From Tragulus kanchil (Eukaryota > Chordata > Mammalia > Artiodactyla > Tragulidae), in contig JAIOJX010000032.1 in NCBI GenBank assembly GCA_022376925.1, positions 206,518,939 through 206,582,938 on the forward strand: 64,000 nt of DNA, given 5' to 3'. The position numbers and the translations under genes are program-made. This document shows, one piece after another, positions 23,316 through 34,395 of the stretch. The notes beneath the pieces are model-generated. The model saw only the letters and a list, made by a program, of their open reading frames with translations. It was not told where the DNA came from and did no database searches. Each line of letters starts with the position of its first letter. The stretch's first letter is position 1.

Positions 23316-23654
23316 AATTATATATATATATATACACCACCGCTCCCCACCCCTGGAGTAGTAGAGCCACCTGGGACAGTCGCCCGCCCTTGTCATCAGT
23401 TCAGCTTGGCTGATTCTTGTGCATAACTCAAGCCCTTCATCTGGCTTGCTCAGCTCTGCCTCGCTCAGCTCTGCCCCTGTATTCGCAGAACTTGCCCTGC
23501 AGTTTTACACAGTCTAGTTTAAGACTGGAAACTTAATCCTGACTTCCTTTCCCACCTTATGTAAATGCTGATTTATGGCCTAAAGTTACTGCCGAGTTCA
23601 CAGCCCCTGGAGCAGCCCTGCCTACTGCCTCACTATGCACAAGGAGGAACAATA
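23316..23654. other. (TA)n then non-repeat sequence
   Basis: A short TA microsatellite near 23319-23334, then sequence with a small imperfect repeat of ctcagctctgcc (about 23449 and 23464). No gene seen. Confidence 0.5.
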
Positions 23655-24249
23655 CCGAAAAAGCTCTGCCTTGAAACTTGAATTGATGCAAGAATCTAAA
23701 AAATCTCACTTTATTGTTTTAAGAGGAGAAGCTGTTTGGGTAATTAGGAAACTCCCAACAACTTTGACAAAAACTCCGAGCCTCCACCGAAAGAGGCAGC
23801 TGGAAAAGTCCCCTGTGAGACGATGATCTTAGTATGGAGCCCTTTTATATATGCTCTTAGGACCTGTGTTTATATTTCTGTTCATCTGTCTCCTCCCAGC
23901 TGCCTCCCTGCACCACTTGGTCGTGTTTTGACATCACAACTAACCTCCAAAAAAGGAGGCAGAACCACTCTAGCCAAAAGAGGGCATTCCAGAGTCTGAA
24001 GAAGGTGGTGTAGTTTTCCAAACGCCCAGCAGTTCTGTCCTGCAAATTTGTTTCCATCTTTAAAATGTGCCCCCCCTTCATTTCTCATTTTCACTGAAGC
24101 GTCTCTTCGGGAGATCCTTAAAACTTTTTTTCTTCGTCTTCTTCTACATGACACAGGGCAGTGCTTTACGACTTTGTGTCTCAAGTGCCACTTGAAATAC
24201 ACACAGGTTTTTGAATGAGCCTGGGATAAAGGGCTCCTCTGTAATCTCA

Positions 24250-24815
24250 CTTAAAACGCCTGTTTGCTAGGGTCACCCTCCTGCTCAGCAACCTTCAATG
24301 GCTCCCCACTGTCTGCGTGGTAAGGATCAAACTGCTAAGCTGGCAGTCGGGGCCTCCCACACAGGGGTCTGGCCTCCACCACTCCTGCCCTACCCTCTGA
24401 TCTGACCTTGTGACCTGGTCTGTGTGTTTGTCCAAACTGCTGGTGGCAAGCATTCCTACCTTTCATGCTTTCCCAGAAGTCTGGAATGCCTTCTCTTTCC
24501 TTTCTCCCACTTGGCTTCGTCTTGCTGTCCTGTTTAGTCCTGTTCGTGTTTCCTTAAGAATTTCCCCTGTTCCACCCTGTGGGCCTCTCCTTGAGACTCC
24601 AGTAATACCCACTGGGGCCCCCTGATGGAGAAACCTTGAAATTTGGTCTAAAGGATTTTCAGCTTTGGACCATAGTTCTAATCATATCCTACATTTAGCT
24701 TCTTGAATGTGCTTTTGGGTGGATCAGTATTAACACTTTTCAGCTAAACTGAAAGCCCCTGTTTTATATGTCTTTGTACATCCCTGATGTTCCTGAGGAA
24801 TGATTGTTGAGGAGG
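24250..24815 (+). mobile_element. L2 3' region relic, copy 1
   Basis: Matches the L2 C-terminal/3' UTR order: caaccttcaatggctcccca, then aaggatcaaactgctaagct, then ctggaatgccttctctttcc, then atgtctttgtacatccctga. Ancient, diverged, non-coding. Confidence 0.65.
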
Positions 24816-25454
24816 ACCTTATGCTGAACAAGCCGAGTGAGACGATCCCACTCCTACCGAAAAGCTCTGCCTTGAAACTTGAATTGATGCAAGAATCTAA
24901 AAAATCTCACTTTATTGTTTTAAGAGGAGAAGCTGTTTGGGTAATTAGGAAACTCCCAACAACTTTGACAAAAACTCCGAGCCTCCACCGAAAGAGGCAG
25001 CTGGAAAAGTCCCCTGTGAGACGATGATCTTAGTATGGAGCCCTTTTATATATGCTCTTAGGACCTGTGTTTATATTTCTGTTCATCTGTCTCCTCCCAG
25101 CTGCCTCCCTGCACCACTTGGTCGTGTTTTGACATCACAACTAACCTCCAAAAAAGGAGGCAGAACCACTCTAGCCAAAAGAGGGCATTCCAGAGTCTGA
25201 AGAAGGTGGTGTAGTTTTCCAAACGCCCAGCAGTTCTGTCCTGCAAATTTGTTTCCATCTTTAAAATGTGCCCCCCCCTTCATTTCTCATTTTCACTGAA
25301 GCGTCTCTTCGGGAGATCCTTAAAACTTTTTTTTTCTTCGTCTTCTTCTACATGACACAGGGCAGTGCTTTACGACTTTGTGTCTCAAGTGCCACTTGAA
25401 ATACACACAGGTTTTTGAATGAGCCTGGGATAAAGGGCTCCTCTGTAATCTCAC

Positions 25455-26020
25455 TTAAAACGCCTGTTTGCTAGGGTCACCCTCCTGCTCAGCAACCTTC
25501 AATGGCTCCCCACTGTCTGCGTGGTAAGGATCAAACTGCTAAGCTGGCAGTCGGGGCCTCCCACACAGGGGTCTGGCCTCCACCACTCCTGCCCTACCCT
25601 CTGATCTGACCTTGTGACCTGGTCTGTGTGTTTGTCCAAACTGCTGGTGGCAAGCATTCCTACCTTTCATGCTTTCCCAGAAGTCTGGAATGCCTTCTCT
25701 TTCCTTTCTCCCACTTGGCTTCGTCTTGCTGTCCTGTTTAGTCCTGTTCGTGTTTCCTTAAGAATTTCCCCTGTTCCACCCTGTGGGCCTCTCCTTGAGA
25801 CTCCAGTAATACCCACTGGGGCCCCCTGATGGAGAAACCTTGAAATTTGGTCTAAAGGATTTTCAGCTTTGGACCATAGTTCTAATCATATCCTACATTT
25901 AGCTTCTTGAATGTGCTTTTGGGTGGATCAGTATTAACACTTTTCAGCTAAACTGAAAGCCCCTGTTTTATATGTCTTTGTACATCCCTGATGTTCCTGA
26001 GGAATGATTGTTGAGGAGGA
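25455..26020 (+). mobile_element. L2 3' region relic, copy 2
   Basis: Second copy of 24250-24815 from duplication 9. Confidence 0.65.
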
Positions 26021-26023
26021 TGA

Positions 26024-26634
26024 GGATGCAGCAGATCCACTGGCCTTCAGAGACTGTTGGCTGTGCGCAGGCACGCACACCCAAGCCAAGCACTGAGGAT
26101 CGTGGTTCCCAGTCTTTATTCTGAACATTTTCCTACCTTCCTCTTTCTGCCTATTAGCCTCTCTCTGGTGTCTCCTGGAATTGCACCTTATGGTTCGGCT
26201 TCTTTTCCAGTAGCTCTCCCTTCCACCGGGTGCTAGACAGTGTCTGTCCAGCTTCGGCACTGGCTCCTTCTTGTCTTAATTTGAACCTGGTTGACCTGCC
26301 CCAGGATGTCCTAAACTTGAGCACTGGCTGAGGGGGGAAAGCATTTGTTATCCAAATTGGCCTGGTCCTTCAAGGGAACCAGACTGATAGAAGGAAGTAG
26401 GGCCAACTCTCAGGCAAGAATTATGAGGAAGGCAAAGAGATGCTTCCTCATTGACTGCAGCTTTGATTTGCCCAAACAGGTACTGACCTATAAAGCTAGA
26501 CTAAATGATAAAACTCAGTCTTGGGGAGAAGTAGGAGAATTCTGTTGACCTCACTCAGTTCTCATGCTAGTAATCTCAGCCTTCCCCTGAAAACTAAATT
26601 GTTTCTTTTTTAATTGAAATATAATTCACATGCC
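26024..26634. other. Non-repeat sequence
   Basis: No supported gene. The start of an L1-like AT-rich tract is at about 26600. Confidence 0.4.
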
Positions 26635-26701
26635 ATAAAATGCAAGCCATACACTAAATTCCTTACCATTTTTGTTTTATTTAAAAATAAAAATCTGGCT
26701 G

Positions 26702-26836
26702 AAACTTCTCTGGAAATCCAGTGGTTAAGACTCTGCTTCCAGTGCAGGGGTGTGTTGGTTTGATTCCTGGTTGGGTAACTAACATGCTGTATGTCAAGTG
26801 GCTCAACCAAAAATCAAATAAATAAATAAATAAATC
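26702..26836 (+). mobile_element. Short CHR-type SINE, copy 1
   Basis: Head aaacttctctggaaatccag, B-box ggtttgattcctggttggg, then a short body and an (aaat)n tail. Internally shortened. Confidence 0.82.
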
Positions 26837-26887
26837 TGATAAATTCTTTGTTTTCCCCAGTTTTATTCTCAAAAGGATAGCATGCAA

Positions 26888-27375
26888 CCCAAGTTGCCCA
26901 TCAACAAATGAAGATATACATACAACAGAATATTATTCAGACTTAAAAAAAATGTAATTCTTCCATTTGCAGCAACATGGATGGAGCTAGAGAATGTTAT
27001 ACTAAGTAAAATACCTCAGAAAGACAAATACTGTATATTACCACTTTTATGTGGAATCTGAAAAATAATACAAATGAATGTATATGCAAAATAGAAACAG
27101 ACTCACAGATATAGGAAGCAAATTGGTGGTTACCAAAGGAGAGAAGAAAGTGAAAGGGACACATTTTGGGTGTGGGATTAAGAGGTACAAACCACTGTAT
27201 ATAAAATAGATAAGAAGCAGGGTGTGTTATATGTATAGCACAGGAAGTTATAGCTGTTATCTTATAATAATTTTTAATGGTGTATAATCTGTACAAACAC
27301 TGAATCAGTATGCTAGCCACCTGAAATTAATATAATATTGTAAATCAACTATACGCAAATTTTTTACAAAACAGG
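26888..27375 (+). mobile_element. L1 3' end, copy 1
   Basis: Artiodactyl L1 3' landmarks in order: caacatggatggagctagag, then tatgtggaatctgaaaaata, then agaaacagactcacagatat, then ggttaccaaaggagagaaga, then cacctgaaattaatataata, then gtaaatcaactatacgcaaa. Confidence 0.9.
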
Positions 27376-27417
27376 TCATACATATAGTTCAACATTTAAT
27401 AAGGGTAAGTTATACAG

Positions 27418-27626
27418 TGTATGTGTTCGTCACTCAGTCCCGTCCAACTCTTTGTAACCCTGTGGACTGTAACCTGCCAGGCTCCTCTGTCCACAGGATT
27501 TCCCAGGCAAGAATACTTGAGTGGGTTGCCATTTCTTTCTTCAGGGGCTCTTCCCAACCCAGAGCTCGAACTTGAGTCTCCTGCTTGGTGGGAGAATTCT
27601 TTACTGCTGAGCCACCAGGGAAGCCC
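27418..27626 (-). mobile_element. Bov-tA-type SINE, copy 1 of 3
   Basis: A minus-strand Bov-A body (gttcgtcactcagtcccgtc, then ccaggcaagaatacttgagt) and a tRNA head complement ending gagccaccagggaagccct. The three copies (also 28581, 29698) come from overlapping duplications 10 and 11. Confidence 0.9.
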
Positions 27627-27857
27627 TTTCAGACATACACATATGCATACAAGTGGGCAATAGAATCAGAAAAATCAGTATGTATTTTAACCTTGAGGAA
27701 GAAAGACCTTCTTAAGAAAGAGAAAACAGCACCCAAGTGGGCAATATTTTGAAAAATAAATCCTTTAAACACTGAAAAAATTTCAATTTCACATGCCATA
27801 AAATGCAAGCCATACACTAAATTCCTTACCATTTGTTTTATTTAAAAATAAAAATCT

Positions 27858-27999
27858 GGCTGAAACTTCTCTGGAAATCCAGTGGTTAAGACTCTGCTTC
27901 CAGTGCAGGGGTGTGTTGGTTTGATTCCTGGTTGGGTAACTAACATGCTGTATGTCAAGTGACTCAACCAAAAATCAGGTAAATAAATAAATAAAATCT
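27858..27999 (+). mobile_element. Short CHR-type SINE, copy 2
   Basis: Copy of 26702-26836 through duplication 10. The tail run differs by several bases. Confidence 0.82.
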
Positions 28000-28052
28000 G
28001 ATAAATTCTTCGTTTTCCCCAGTTTTATTCTCAAAAGGATAGCATGCAACCC

Positions 28053-28540
28053 AAGTTGCCCATCAACAAAATGAAGATATACATACAACAGAATATTATT
28101 CAGACTTTAAAAAAATGTACTTCTTCCATTTGCAGCAACATGGATGGAGCTAGAGAATGTTATACTAAGTAAAATACCTCAGAAAGACAAATACTGTATA
28201 TTGCCACTTTTATGTGGAATCTGAAAAATAATACAAATGAATGTATATGCAAAACAGAAACAGACTCACAGATATAGAAAGCAAATTGGTGGTTACCAAA
28301 GGAGAGAAGAAAGTGAAAGGGACACATTTTGGGTGTGGGATTAAGAGGTACAAACCACTGTATATAAAATAGATAAGAAGTAGGGTGTGTTATATGTATA
28401 GCACAGGAAGTTATAGCTGTTATCTTATAATAATTTTTAATGGTGTATAATCTGTACAAACACTGAATCAGTATGCTAGCCACCTGAAATTAATATAATA
28501 TTGTAAATCAACTATACGCAAATTTTTTACAAAACAAGTC
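28053..28540 (+). mobile_element. L1 3' end, copy 2
   Basis: Copy of 26888-27375 with scattered single-base differences (for example attaccac/attgccac, aaaatagaaac/aaaacagaaac). Confidence 0.9.
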
Positions 28541-28580
28541 ATACATATAGTTCAACATTTAATAGGGGTAAGTTATACAG

Positions 28581-28790
28581 TGTATGTGTTCGTCACTCAG
28601 TCACGTCCAACTCTTTGTAACCCTGTGGACTGTAACCTGCCAGGCTCCTCTGTCCACAGGATTTCCCAGGCAAGAATACTTGAGTGGGTTGCCATTTCTT
28701 TCTTCAGGGGCTCTTCCCAACCCAGAGCTCGAACTTGAGTCTCCTGCTTGGTGGGAGGATTCTTTACTGCTGAGCCACCAGGGAAGCCCT
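28581..28790 (-). mobile_element. Bov-tA-type SINE, copy 2 of 3
   Basis: Same SINE as 27418-27626, with cagtcacgtcc where copy 1 has cagtcccgtcc. Confidence 0.9.
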
Positions 28791-29117
28791 TTCAGACATA
28801 CACATATGCATACAAGTGGGCAATAGAATCAGAAAAATCAGTATGTATTTTAACCTTGAGGGAAGAAAGACCTTCTTAAGAAAGAGAGAAAACAGCACCC
28901 ATAAGAAAATGTTGATAAATTTGATAACATAATATTTTGAAAAAATAAATCTCCCATCCTCTAATGTTCCCCATTTCATCAGCCCTTCGATGTCCCTGTC
29001 TTAGGCAGCTACAGTTTGTCATTTTTCAGCTGTGCTTCCAGATGTGGCTTCTGCATGTAGAAGAAAATATGAATATATAAACAAGTGCTAGTATACTGTA
29101 CACAATGTTCTGTAGTT

Positions 29118-29380
29118 TTCTTTTTTTTTTTTTTTTGCTTAAGTCATCGTTTATTTTTCATCCATCTGTATTCATTGGCATGTGTGGGCCTCCCATTGCA
29201 GTGGCCTCACCGGTTGCAGAGCACCAGCTCTGGGCGCATGTGCTCCAGAGGGCGACTCATAATTGGGCACACCAGCCCAGCTGTTCTATGGCACGTGGGA
29301 TCTTCCCGGGCCAGGGATCAAACCGGTGCCCCTTGCACTGCAAGGCGGACTCTCTACCCACTGGACCACCAGGGAAGCCC
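29118..29380 (-). mobile_element. CHR/ART2-type SINE, copy 1
   Basis: A T16 tail, then tcatccatctgtattcattg, the body, and a head complement ending ggaccaccagggaagccc. It sits in L1-like sequence, with a short gttttc repeat at both ends. Confidence 0.9.
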
Positions 29381-29440
29381 GGTTTTCACTTTTAATGTGT
29401 GTTGGAGATTGTCCTATATCAGTGTCCATAGAGCTGCCAC

Positions 29441-29527
29441 AGAGAAGCCTGGCATGCTGCAGTCTACAGGGTCGCAAAGAGTAGGACACGACTGAGCGAC
29501 TGAACTGAACTCAAATGAACTGAATGA
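29441..29527 (+). mobile_element. BovB 3' end fragment, copy 1
   Basis: Contains gcctggcatgctgcagtcta, then ggtcgcaaagagtaggacac, then gagcgactgaactgaact, the characteristic BovB 3' terminus with its gaact-type tail. Confidence 0.85.
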
Positions 29528-29612
29528 GCTGCCTCCTTTTTTCTGTTGGCTAAGTTGTATTCCACTGTGTGAAAATGCCATCATTTATTTAACAAGTCTG
29601 TTGTTTTGTAAA
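29528..29612 (-). mobile_element. L1 relic, copy 1
   Basis: Complement of an L1 3' segment: gttggctaagttgtattcca, then atcatttatttaacaagtct. It is interrupted by the SINE and BovB fragments upstream. Confidence 0.6.
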
Positions 29613-29697
29613 AATATTTATTTGGTTGCATCAGGTCTTGGTTGTAAGCCCTGATAGGGGCTCATTTCCATCATTTAGTTTACCACCAAGGATCGAA

Positions 29698-29904
29698 TTC
29701 TGTATGTGTTCGTCACTCAGCCCTCACTTTGTAACCCTGTGGACTGTAACCTGCCAGGCTCCTCTGTCCACAGGATTTCCCAGGCAAGAATACTTGAGTG
29801 GGTTGCCATTTCTTTCTTCAGGGGCTCTTCCCAACCCAGAGCTCGAACTTGAGTCTCCTGCTTGGTGGGAGAATTCTTTACTGCTGAGCCACCAGGGAAG
29901 CCCT
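29698..29904 (-). mobile_element. Bov-tA-type SINE, copy 3 of 3
   Basis: As 28581-28790, but with a small deletion near its start (ctcagccctcactttgtaac). The edge of copy 2 is therefore degraded. Confidence 0.88.
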
Positions 29905-30231
29905 TTCAGACATACACATATGCATACAAGTGGGCAATAGAATCAGAAAAATCAGTATGTATTTTAACCTTGAGGGAAGAAAGACCTTCTTAAGAAAGAG
30001 AGAAAACAGCACCCATAAGAAAATGTTGATAAATTTGATAACATAATATTTTGAAAAAATAAATCTCCCATCCTCTAATGTTCCCCATTTCATCAGCCCT
30101 TCGATGTCCCTGTCTTAGGCAGCTACAGTTTGTCATTTTTCAGCTGTGCTTCCAGATGTGGCTTCTGCATGTAGAAGAAAATATGAATATATAAACAAGT
30201 GCTAGTATACTGTACACAATGTTCTGTAGTT

Positions 30232-30496
30232 TTCTTTTTTTTTTTTTTTTTTGCTTAAGTCATCGTTTATTTTTCATCCATCTGTATTCATTGGCATGTG
30301 TGGGCCTCCCATTGCAGTGGCCTCACCGGTTGCAGAGCACCAGCTCTGGGCGCATGTGCTCCAGAGGGCGACTCATAATTGGGCACACCAGCCCAGCTGT
30401 TCTATGGCACGTGGGATCTTCCCGGGCCAGGGATCAAACCGGTGCCCCTTGCACTGCAAGGCGGACTCTCTACCCACTGGACCACCAGGGAAGCCC
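30232..30496 (-). mobile_element. CHR/ART2-type SINE, copy 2
   Basis: Copy of 29118-29380, with a longer T tail. Confidence 0.9.
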
Positions 30497-30555
30497 GGTT
30501 TTCACTTTTAATGTGTGTTGGAGATTGTCCTATATCAGTGTCCATAGAGCTGCCA

Positions 30556-30642
30556 CAGAGAAGCCTGGCATGCTGCAGTCTACAGGGTCGCAAAGAGTAG
30601 GACACGACTGAGCGACTGAACTGAACTCAAATGAACTGAATG
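30556..30642 (+). mobile_element. BovB 3' end fragment, copy 2
   Basis: Copy of 29441-29527. Confidence 0.85.
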
Positions 30643-31095
30643 AGCTGCCTCCTTTTTTCTGTTGGCTAAGTTGTATTCCACTGTGTGAAAATGCCATCAT
30701 TTATTTAACAAGTCTGTTGTTTTGTAAAAAAAATATTTATTTGGTTGCATCAGGTCTTGGTTGTAGCACGCAGGCTCTTCATTGCATCATGTGGGATCTT
30801 CCACTGTGACACATGGACTCTAACTGTGAGGCTCTGATAGTCCCGTGGCATGTGGGATCGTGGTTCTCTGACCAAGGATCGAACTTTTGCCCCCTACGTT
30901 GCAAGGCAGATTCTTAACCACTGGACCACCAGGGATGCTCTTTAACTAGTCTGTCATTGAAGAGCATGTGGATTGTTTCTGGTGTTTTGCTATTTCCATA
31001 CAACATTGCAGTCAATATGCTGAGTTCACTTTTAACTAAAAATTCTTGATGCACATATAGGGGTGAAACTGGGATTTTCCTAGAAAAAAAGTTGT
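30643..31095 (-). mobile_element. L1 relic interrupted by a SINE
   Basis: L1 complement at 30643-30726 and 30941-31095 (agagcatgtggattgtttct, then tttgctatttccatacaaca) with a SINE between. The near-repeat tttaacaagtctgt / tttaactagtctgt on both sides of the SINE is a plausible target-site duplication. Confidence 0.6.
30727..30940 (-). mobile_element. CHR-type SINE
   Basis: Tail aaatatttatttggttgcat, body gttgtagcacgcaggctctt, head complement ccactggaccaccaggga. Inserted in the L1 relic. Confidence 0.88.
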
Positions 31096-31261
31096 GTGTA
31101 AACTGCACTTAAGCTACATTGTCTAGAATCTTCTGTTTCACAAAATAATCAACTTTTAGAACTGTAGAACCTTTTTGTAACTTTTGTAACCTTTTATAAC
31201 TTTTTGAATCTCAGGGACTATTATCATCTGGCGCCTGTGTTATGGTAACCGCAGTAATAGC

Positions 31262-31385
31262 ATCTCTGAGAATTTAAAGCTGGAAAGGGGACTTGAGGAA
31301 ACTTGTTTTTAACTAAGGTTCAGAGGACAAGTGACTCCCCTGAGGTTACACAGCTACTGAATGGAAGAGTCAGGCACAACCCCCG
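31262..31385 (-). mobile_element. MIR relic
   Basis: MIR complement: aaggttcagaggacaagtga, then cctgaggttacacagctact. Ancient. Confidence 0.7.
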
Positions 31386-31868
31386 CATCCCATTTTCTTT
31401 CACCATCCTCCATTGATCATCTTAGTCATCATAATCATCAGTTGCAGTATTTGTAAACCAAGGATTTTGCTTACAATTCTGTCTCTTCAGTTTCCTTAAG
31501 GCAGTACACAAAGATTTAAAAAGAAGAGACTTGAAAGAAAAGCAAAACCAAAAGCCAAGGGTGAAAGCGAGGTCTTTAAGAAGGGAGTGGGGTGCTAGAA
31601 GATCCAGGAGCACAGACTCGGCACCCCTGGGAAAGCCAATGAACACAAGGCTGGCTGTCCTCACTGGGCATTTGCAGAACAGTTAGTTTCCTCAGTACAG
31701 CTTGTGGCCCAGCCAGGGATGCAAGGCTGGGTTTCCCCTGCACCTTCCCTCCAGGAGGCTGGCAGTCAACTTCTGAGATAGGTTGGTAGCCAGAGGGACC
31801 TGTCAGTGAAGAAAATGGAATTTGATGGAGTCGCATTTTCTAGGGGTCAGCTTCTCAAATCAGTGTGT
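31386..31868. other. Non-repeat sequence
   Basis: No supported feature. Confidence 0.4.
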
Positions 31869-32078
31869 AGGGACTTTCCTAGTTGTCCAGTAGCTAAACC
31901 TCCAAGCTCCCAATGCAGGAGGCCTTGGTTTGATCCCTGATCAGGGAACTGTATCCCACATGCCACAGCTAAGAGTTCACATCCTGCAACTGAAAGATCC
32001 CATGTGCCGCAACAAACATCAAAGATTATCCCACATGCTGCAGCTAACACGAGGTTCAGCCAAGTAAAAATAAAATCA
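31869..32078 (+). mobile_element. CHR-type SINE
   Basis: Head ggactttcctagttgtccag, B-box ggtttgatccctgatcaggg, body cccacatgccacagctaaga, tail aagtaaaaataaaatcaag. Diverged. Confidence 0.88.
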
Positions 32079-32964
32079 AGTCAGTGTGAAAAGTGAAAAA
32101 TAAGAATGTAATCAAGGTTAACCTTGAAAGTCCCTTGGTAGGGCACCAGGTAGCCGGCAGACACACAGGCTCTTGATGCTTCATCGTAAGCAGTTTCTGT
32201 AGTTCTCAAAGAAGTTGCAGTTTCTAAGGTCAAGCAGCAGATAAAGTGGTTGGCTTGAATACGGGGGCTCTGTAGTATGAAATACGTGTGTGTTCAATTA
32301 GTACAGTCTCACCCAGCATGCTGAAGGCTCATACTGTGATACTCCACAGTCAGCAGGCCTGGGGCTCGTAGCCCTGGCTCACCCCTGGCAGGTTTACAAG
32401 TTAGAAAATAACCATAGGAGGTTACGCAAGAAAGGCTGTCCGAACAGGTGAGTAGGTTGTGATGGAGAGATCCATGGAGTGGGTTTTACCTGCAGGGTTG
32501 CAGAGGAAAGACTTATGTTTGGGGTGACCTGGCTCTGCTGTGGGGCTGGGAGAGGGCAGTGCCATGTGGAGCAGACACTTTGCTCTAAGGCTGATGGCCC
32601 TCCTCATCTGCTCTCCTTCCTTCTCCTCCCCGTCTCCCTTCCCCAGCCTCCCTACTGCAGGCCATTGTAGGAGACCCGGAAGCAGTCGACCGCATGAGCC
32701 TGTGTCCTCTGTGTCTGCTTCCTCTGTGTCCTCCCAATAGCGTGAGCTTTGGGACAACTTAAGAGCCAAAGCCACTCCCCAATCCCCATGTCTGCTTGCC
32801 CTAGAGGTGGGGAAGGGCGCAGAATTTCCTTCAAGGAGGCTGCTCTGATGTACCTGACTGGCATTTAGGATGTGAATTCCCAGTTATGGGGAAAAACAGA
32901 CTGGCCACCGCATAACAGTGGAACCCTGCCTGTCATGGTTTATAGAGTGATTTCCCTCACATTC
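32079..32964. other. Non-repeat sequence
   Basis: GC-moderate, with short open frames lacking any domain. No exon supported. Confidence 0.4.
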
Positions 32965-34395
32965 TTCATCCTTTTACTCAATCATGCCATGAGCAAGGTG
33001 CTGGGGATGCAAGGATAAAAAAGAGTCCACTTCCCCCTTCAAGGGGTTCACGGTCTCTTAGGGAAACACACACACACAACAGCCAAGAGCCATTAGTGCC
33101 CCGGGTGACAGTGTGAAAGTGTCCAGGGGTCTGCAGGGCTCAGAAGCAGGATGGGGTCACTTCCACCAGGCCAGAGGACAGCAGACCATTAGGAAAGGTC
33201 TAGAACGGCCCCAGGGCCTTGCCTCATCCCTGTGCGCAGTGAAGACTGGAATGAATGAATGAGGCTTTCTGGAGGAGCTGCTGTTTGGGCCGAGTCCTGA
33301 GAAATGAGTAGGCGTCCAACAGGTGGCAAAGGGGGTCAGGGCATTCAAGGCACAGGGAACAACTCAGGTAGGGCCTGGAGTGTAGGCATGGCACAACACG
33401 GTTTCTCCAGGAGCTGCGGCAGCAGGTGCGTTGGAGTGCTGGTGGGAGGGTGCAGAAAGGGGCAGACAGGGAGGGGCCAGGTCGCCCGCCAGCCTTTGGT
33501 GTTGGGGAGAGATTTGAACTTTGCTCTGAAGGCAGTGGAGCCCCTGAGGACCCAGGGGTGTGCGTGCGTGTGTGTGTGTGTGTAGGAGAGAGAGAGAGGA
33601 TCAGATTTTCTTTTTAAAAGATCATTCACTGTGATGTGGGGGATTGAGTGGAGATGAGGAAAGAGGAGCAACAAAGGGGCCAATGAGGAGGTCTCTGCAG
33701 GAGGTCACTGCAGTCCCTGGGGCGAGGTAAACAGAGCCAGAGCGGTTCGGGAGAGACGCTGGACTAGAAATGTGTCAAGGAACCTGGGCTGACAGGCCTA
33801 GAGGACCAGCCACATGAACAGAGCAAGGGAGACGTTGGAGTGTTTGCTTGGGTTTCTGCTTGAAACACAGGAGGAGGGGCAGCTTTATGAGGCAGTGAGT
33901 CTAATTTCAGATGTGTTGAGTTGGAGGCACCCGAGGGACATGTGAGCAAGCAGTTCTAGTGGGCGGTTGGACACGTGGATCTAGGGCAAGATACCCTCCC
34001 AAGGGTATGGCATTGGGGGCGGGGGGACATTGCTCCCTCCATGGCCTCTACCCAGGCTATCAGTAAACAGACTGTTAAGTAAAAATGATGACTTGCTGTG
34101 CAGCTCCAGCTTCAAGACAAGTTCCAGACAAACCCGATTACCTCCCATTATCCCCCTCTGTCTGTCAGACATTCTGGAACAGACATTTGGGAATCACCAG
34201 AATACAGAAGGCATTGGATTTAGGGGTACTTGTGGTACCTTGCATGGAGAACATGCAGAAGGGGGTGAGGGGATCGCTATTTAAGGGGTACAGTGCCAGG
34301 GGAGTCAGCAGTGGAAACCAGGAAGGAACTGGTGGTGCGGAAGGAAGAACTGGAGGAGAGAATGGTGTCATAGATGCTGAAGGAGGAGTGAGCCT
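32965..34395 (-). mobile_element. Long L2 LINE relic
   Basis: About 1.4 kb reads as the complement of L2: gagcaaggtgctggggatgc, then ggaggagctgctgtttgggc, then agggcattcaaggcacaggg, then agatttgaactttgctctga, then atgtgttgagttggaggcac, then gaggagagaatggtgtcata. Simple repeats interrupt it: (CA)n near 33067 and (TG)n/(GA)n near 33560-33600. Much decayed, no open reverse-transcriptase frame. Confidence 0.7.
33559..33600. repeat. (TG)n/(GA)n microsatellite
   Basis: Run of tgtgtgtgtgtgtg followed by gagagagagagag within the L2 relic. Confidence 0.9.

Larger units (their letters stand above)
23655..26023. repeat. Near-identical duplication 9 (offset 1201-1204)
   Basis: Copy 1 is 23655-24819 and copy 2 is 24856-26023, with about 36 bases of filler. 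Copies differ mainly in homopolymer lengths (C run near 24070/25273, T run near 24126/25328). The unit holds an L2 fragment. Confidence 0.93.
26635..28905. repeat. Near-identical duplication 10 (offset 1153-1163)
   Basis: Copy 1 is 26635-27735 and copy 2 is 27788-28905. Filler 27736-27787 contains aatattttgaaaaataaatc, a shortened version of what naturally follows copy 2 at about 28930. The filler is therefore a degraded read of the true downstream sequence. Confidence 0.92.
28581..30757. repeat. Near-identical duplication 11 (offset 1115-1121)
   Basis: Copy 1 is 28581-29636 and copy 2 is 29701-30757. The 64-base filler (29637-29700) contains accaaggatcgaa. That string occurs naturally at about 30872 downstream of copy 2, so the filler is a degraded version of the true continuation. 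Confidence 0.93.
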
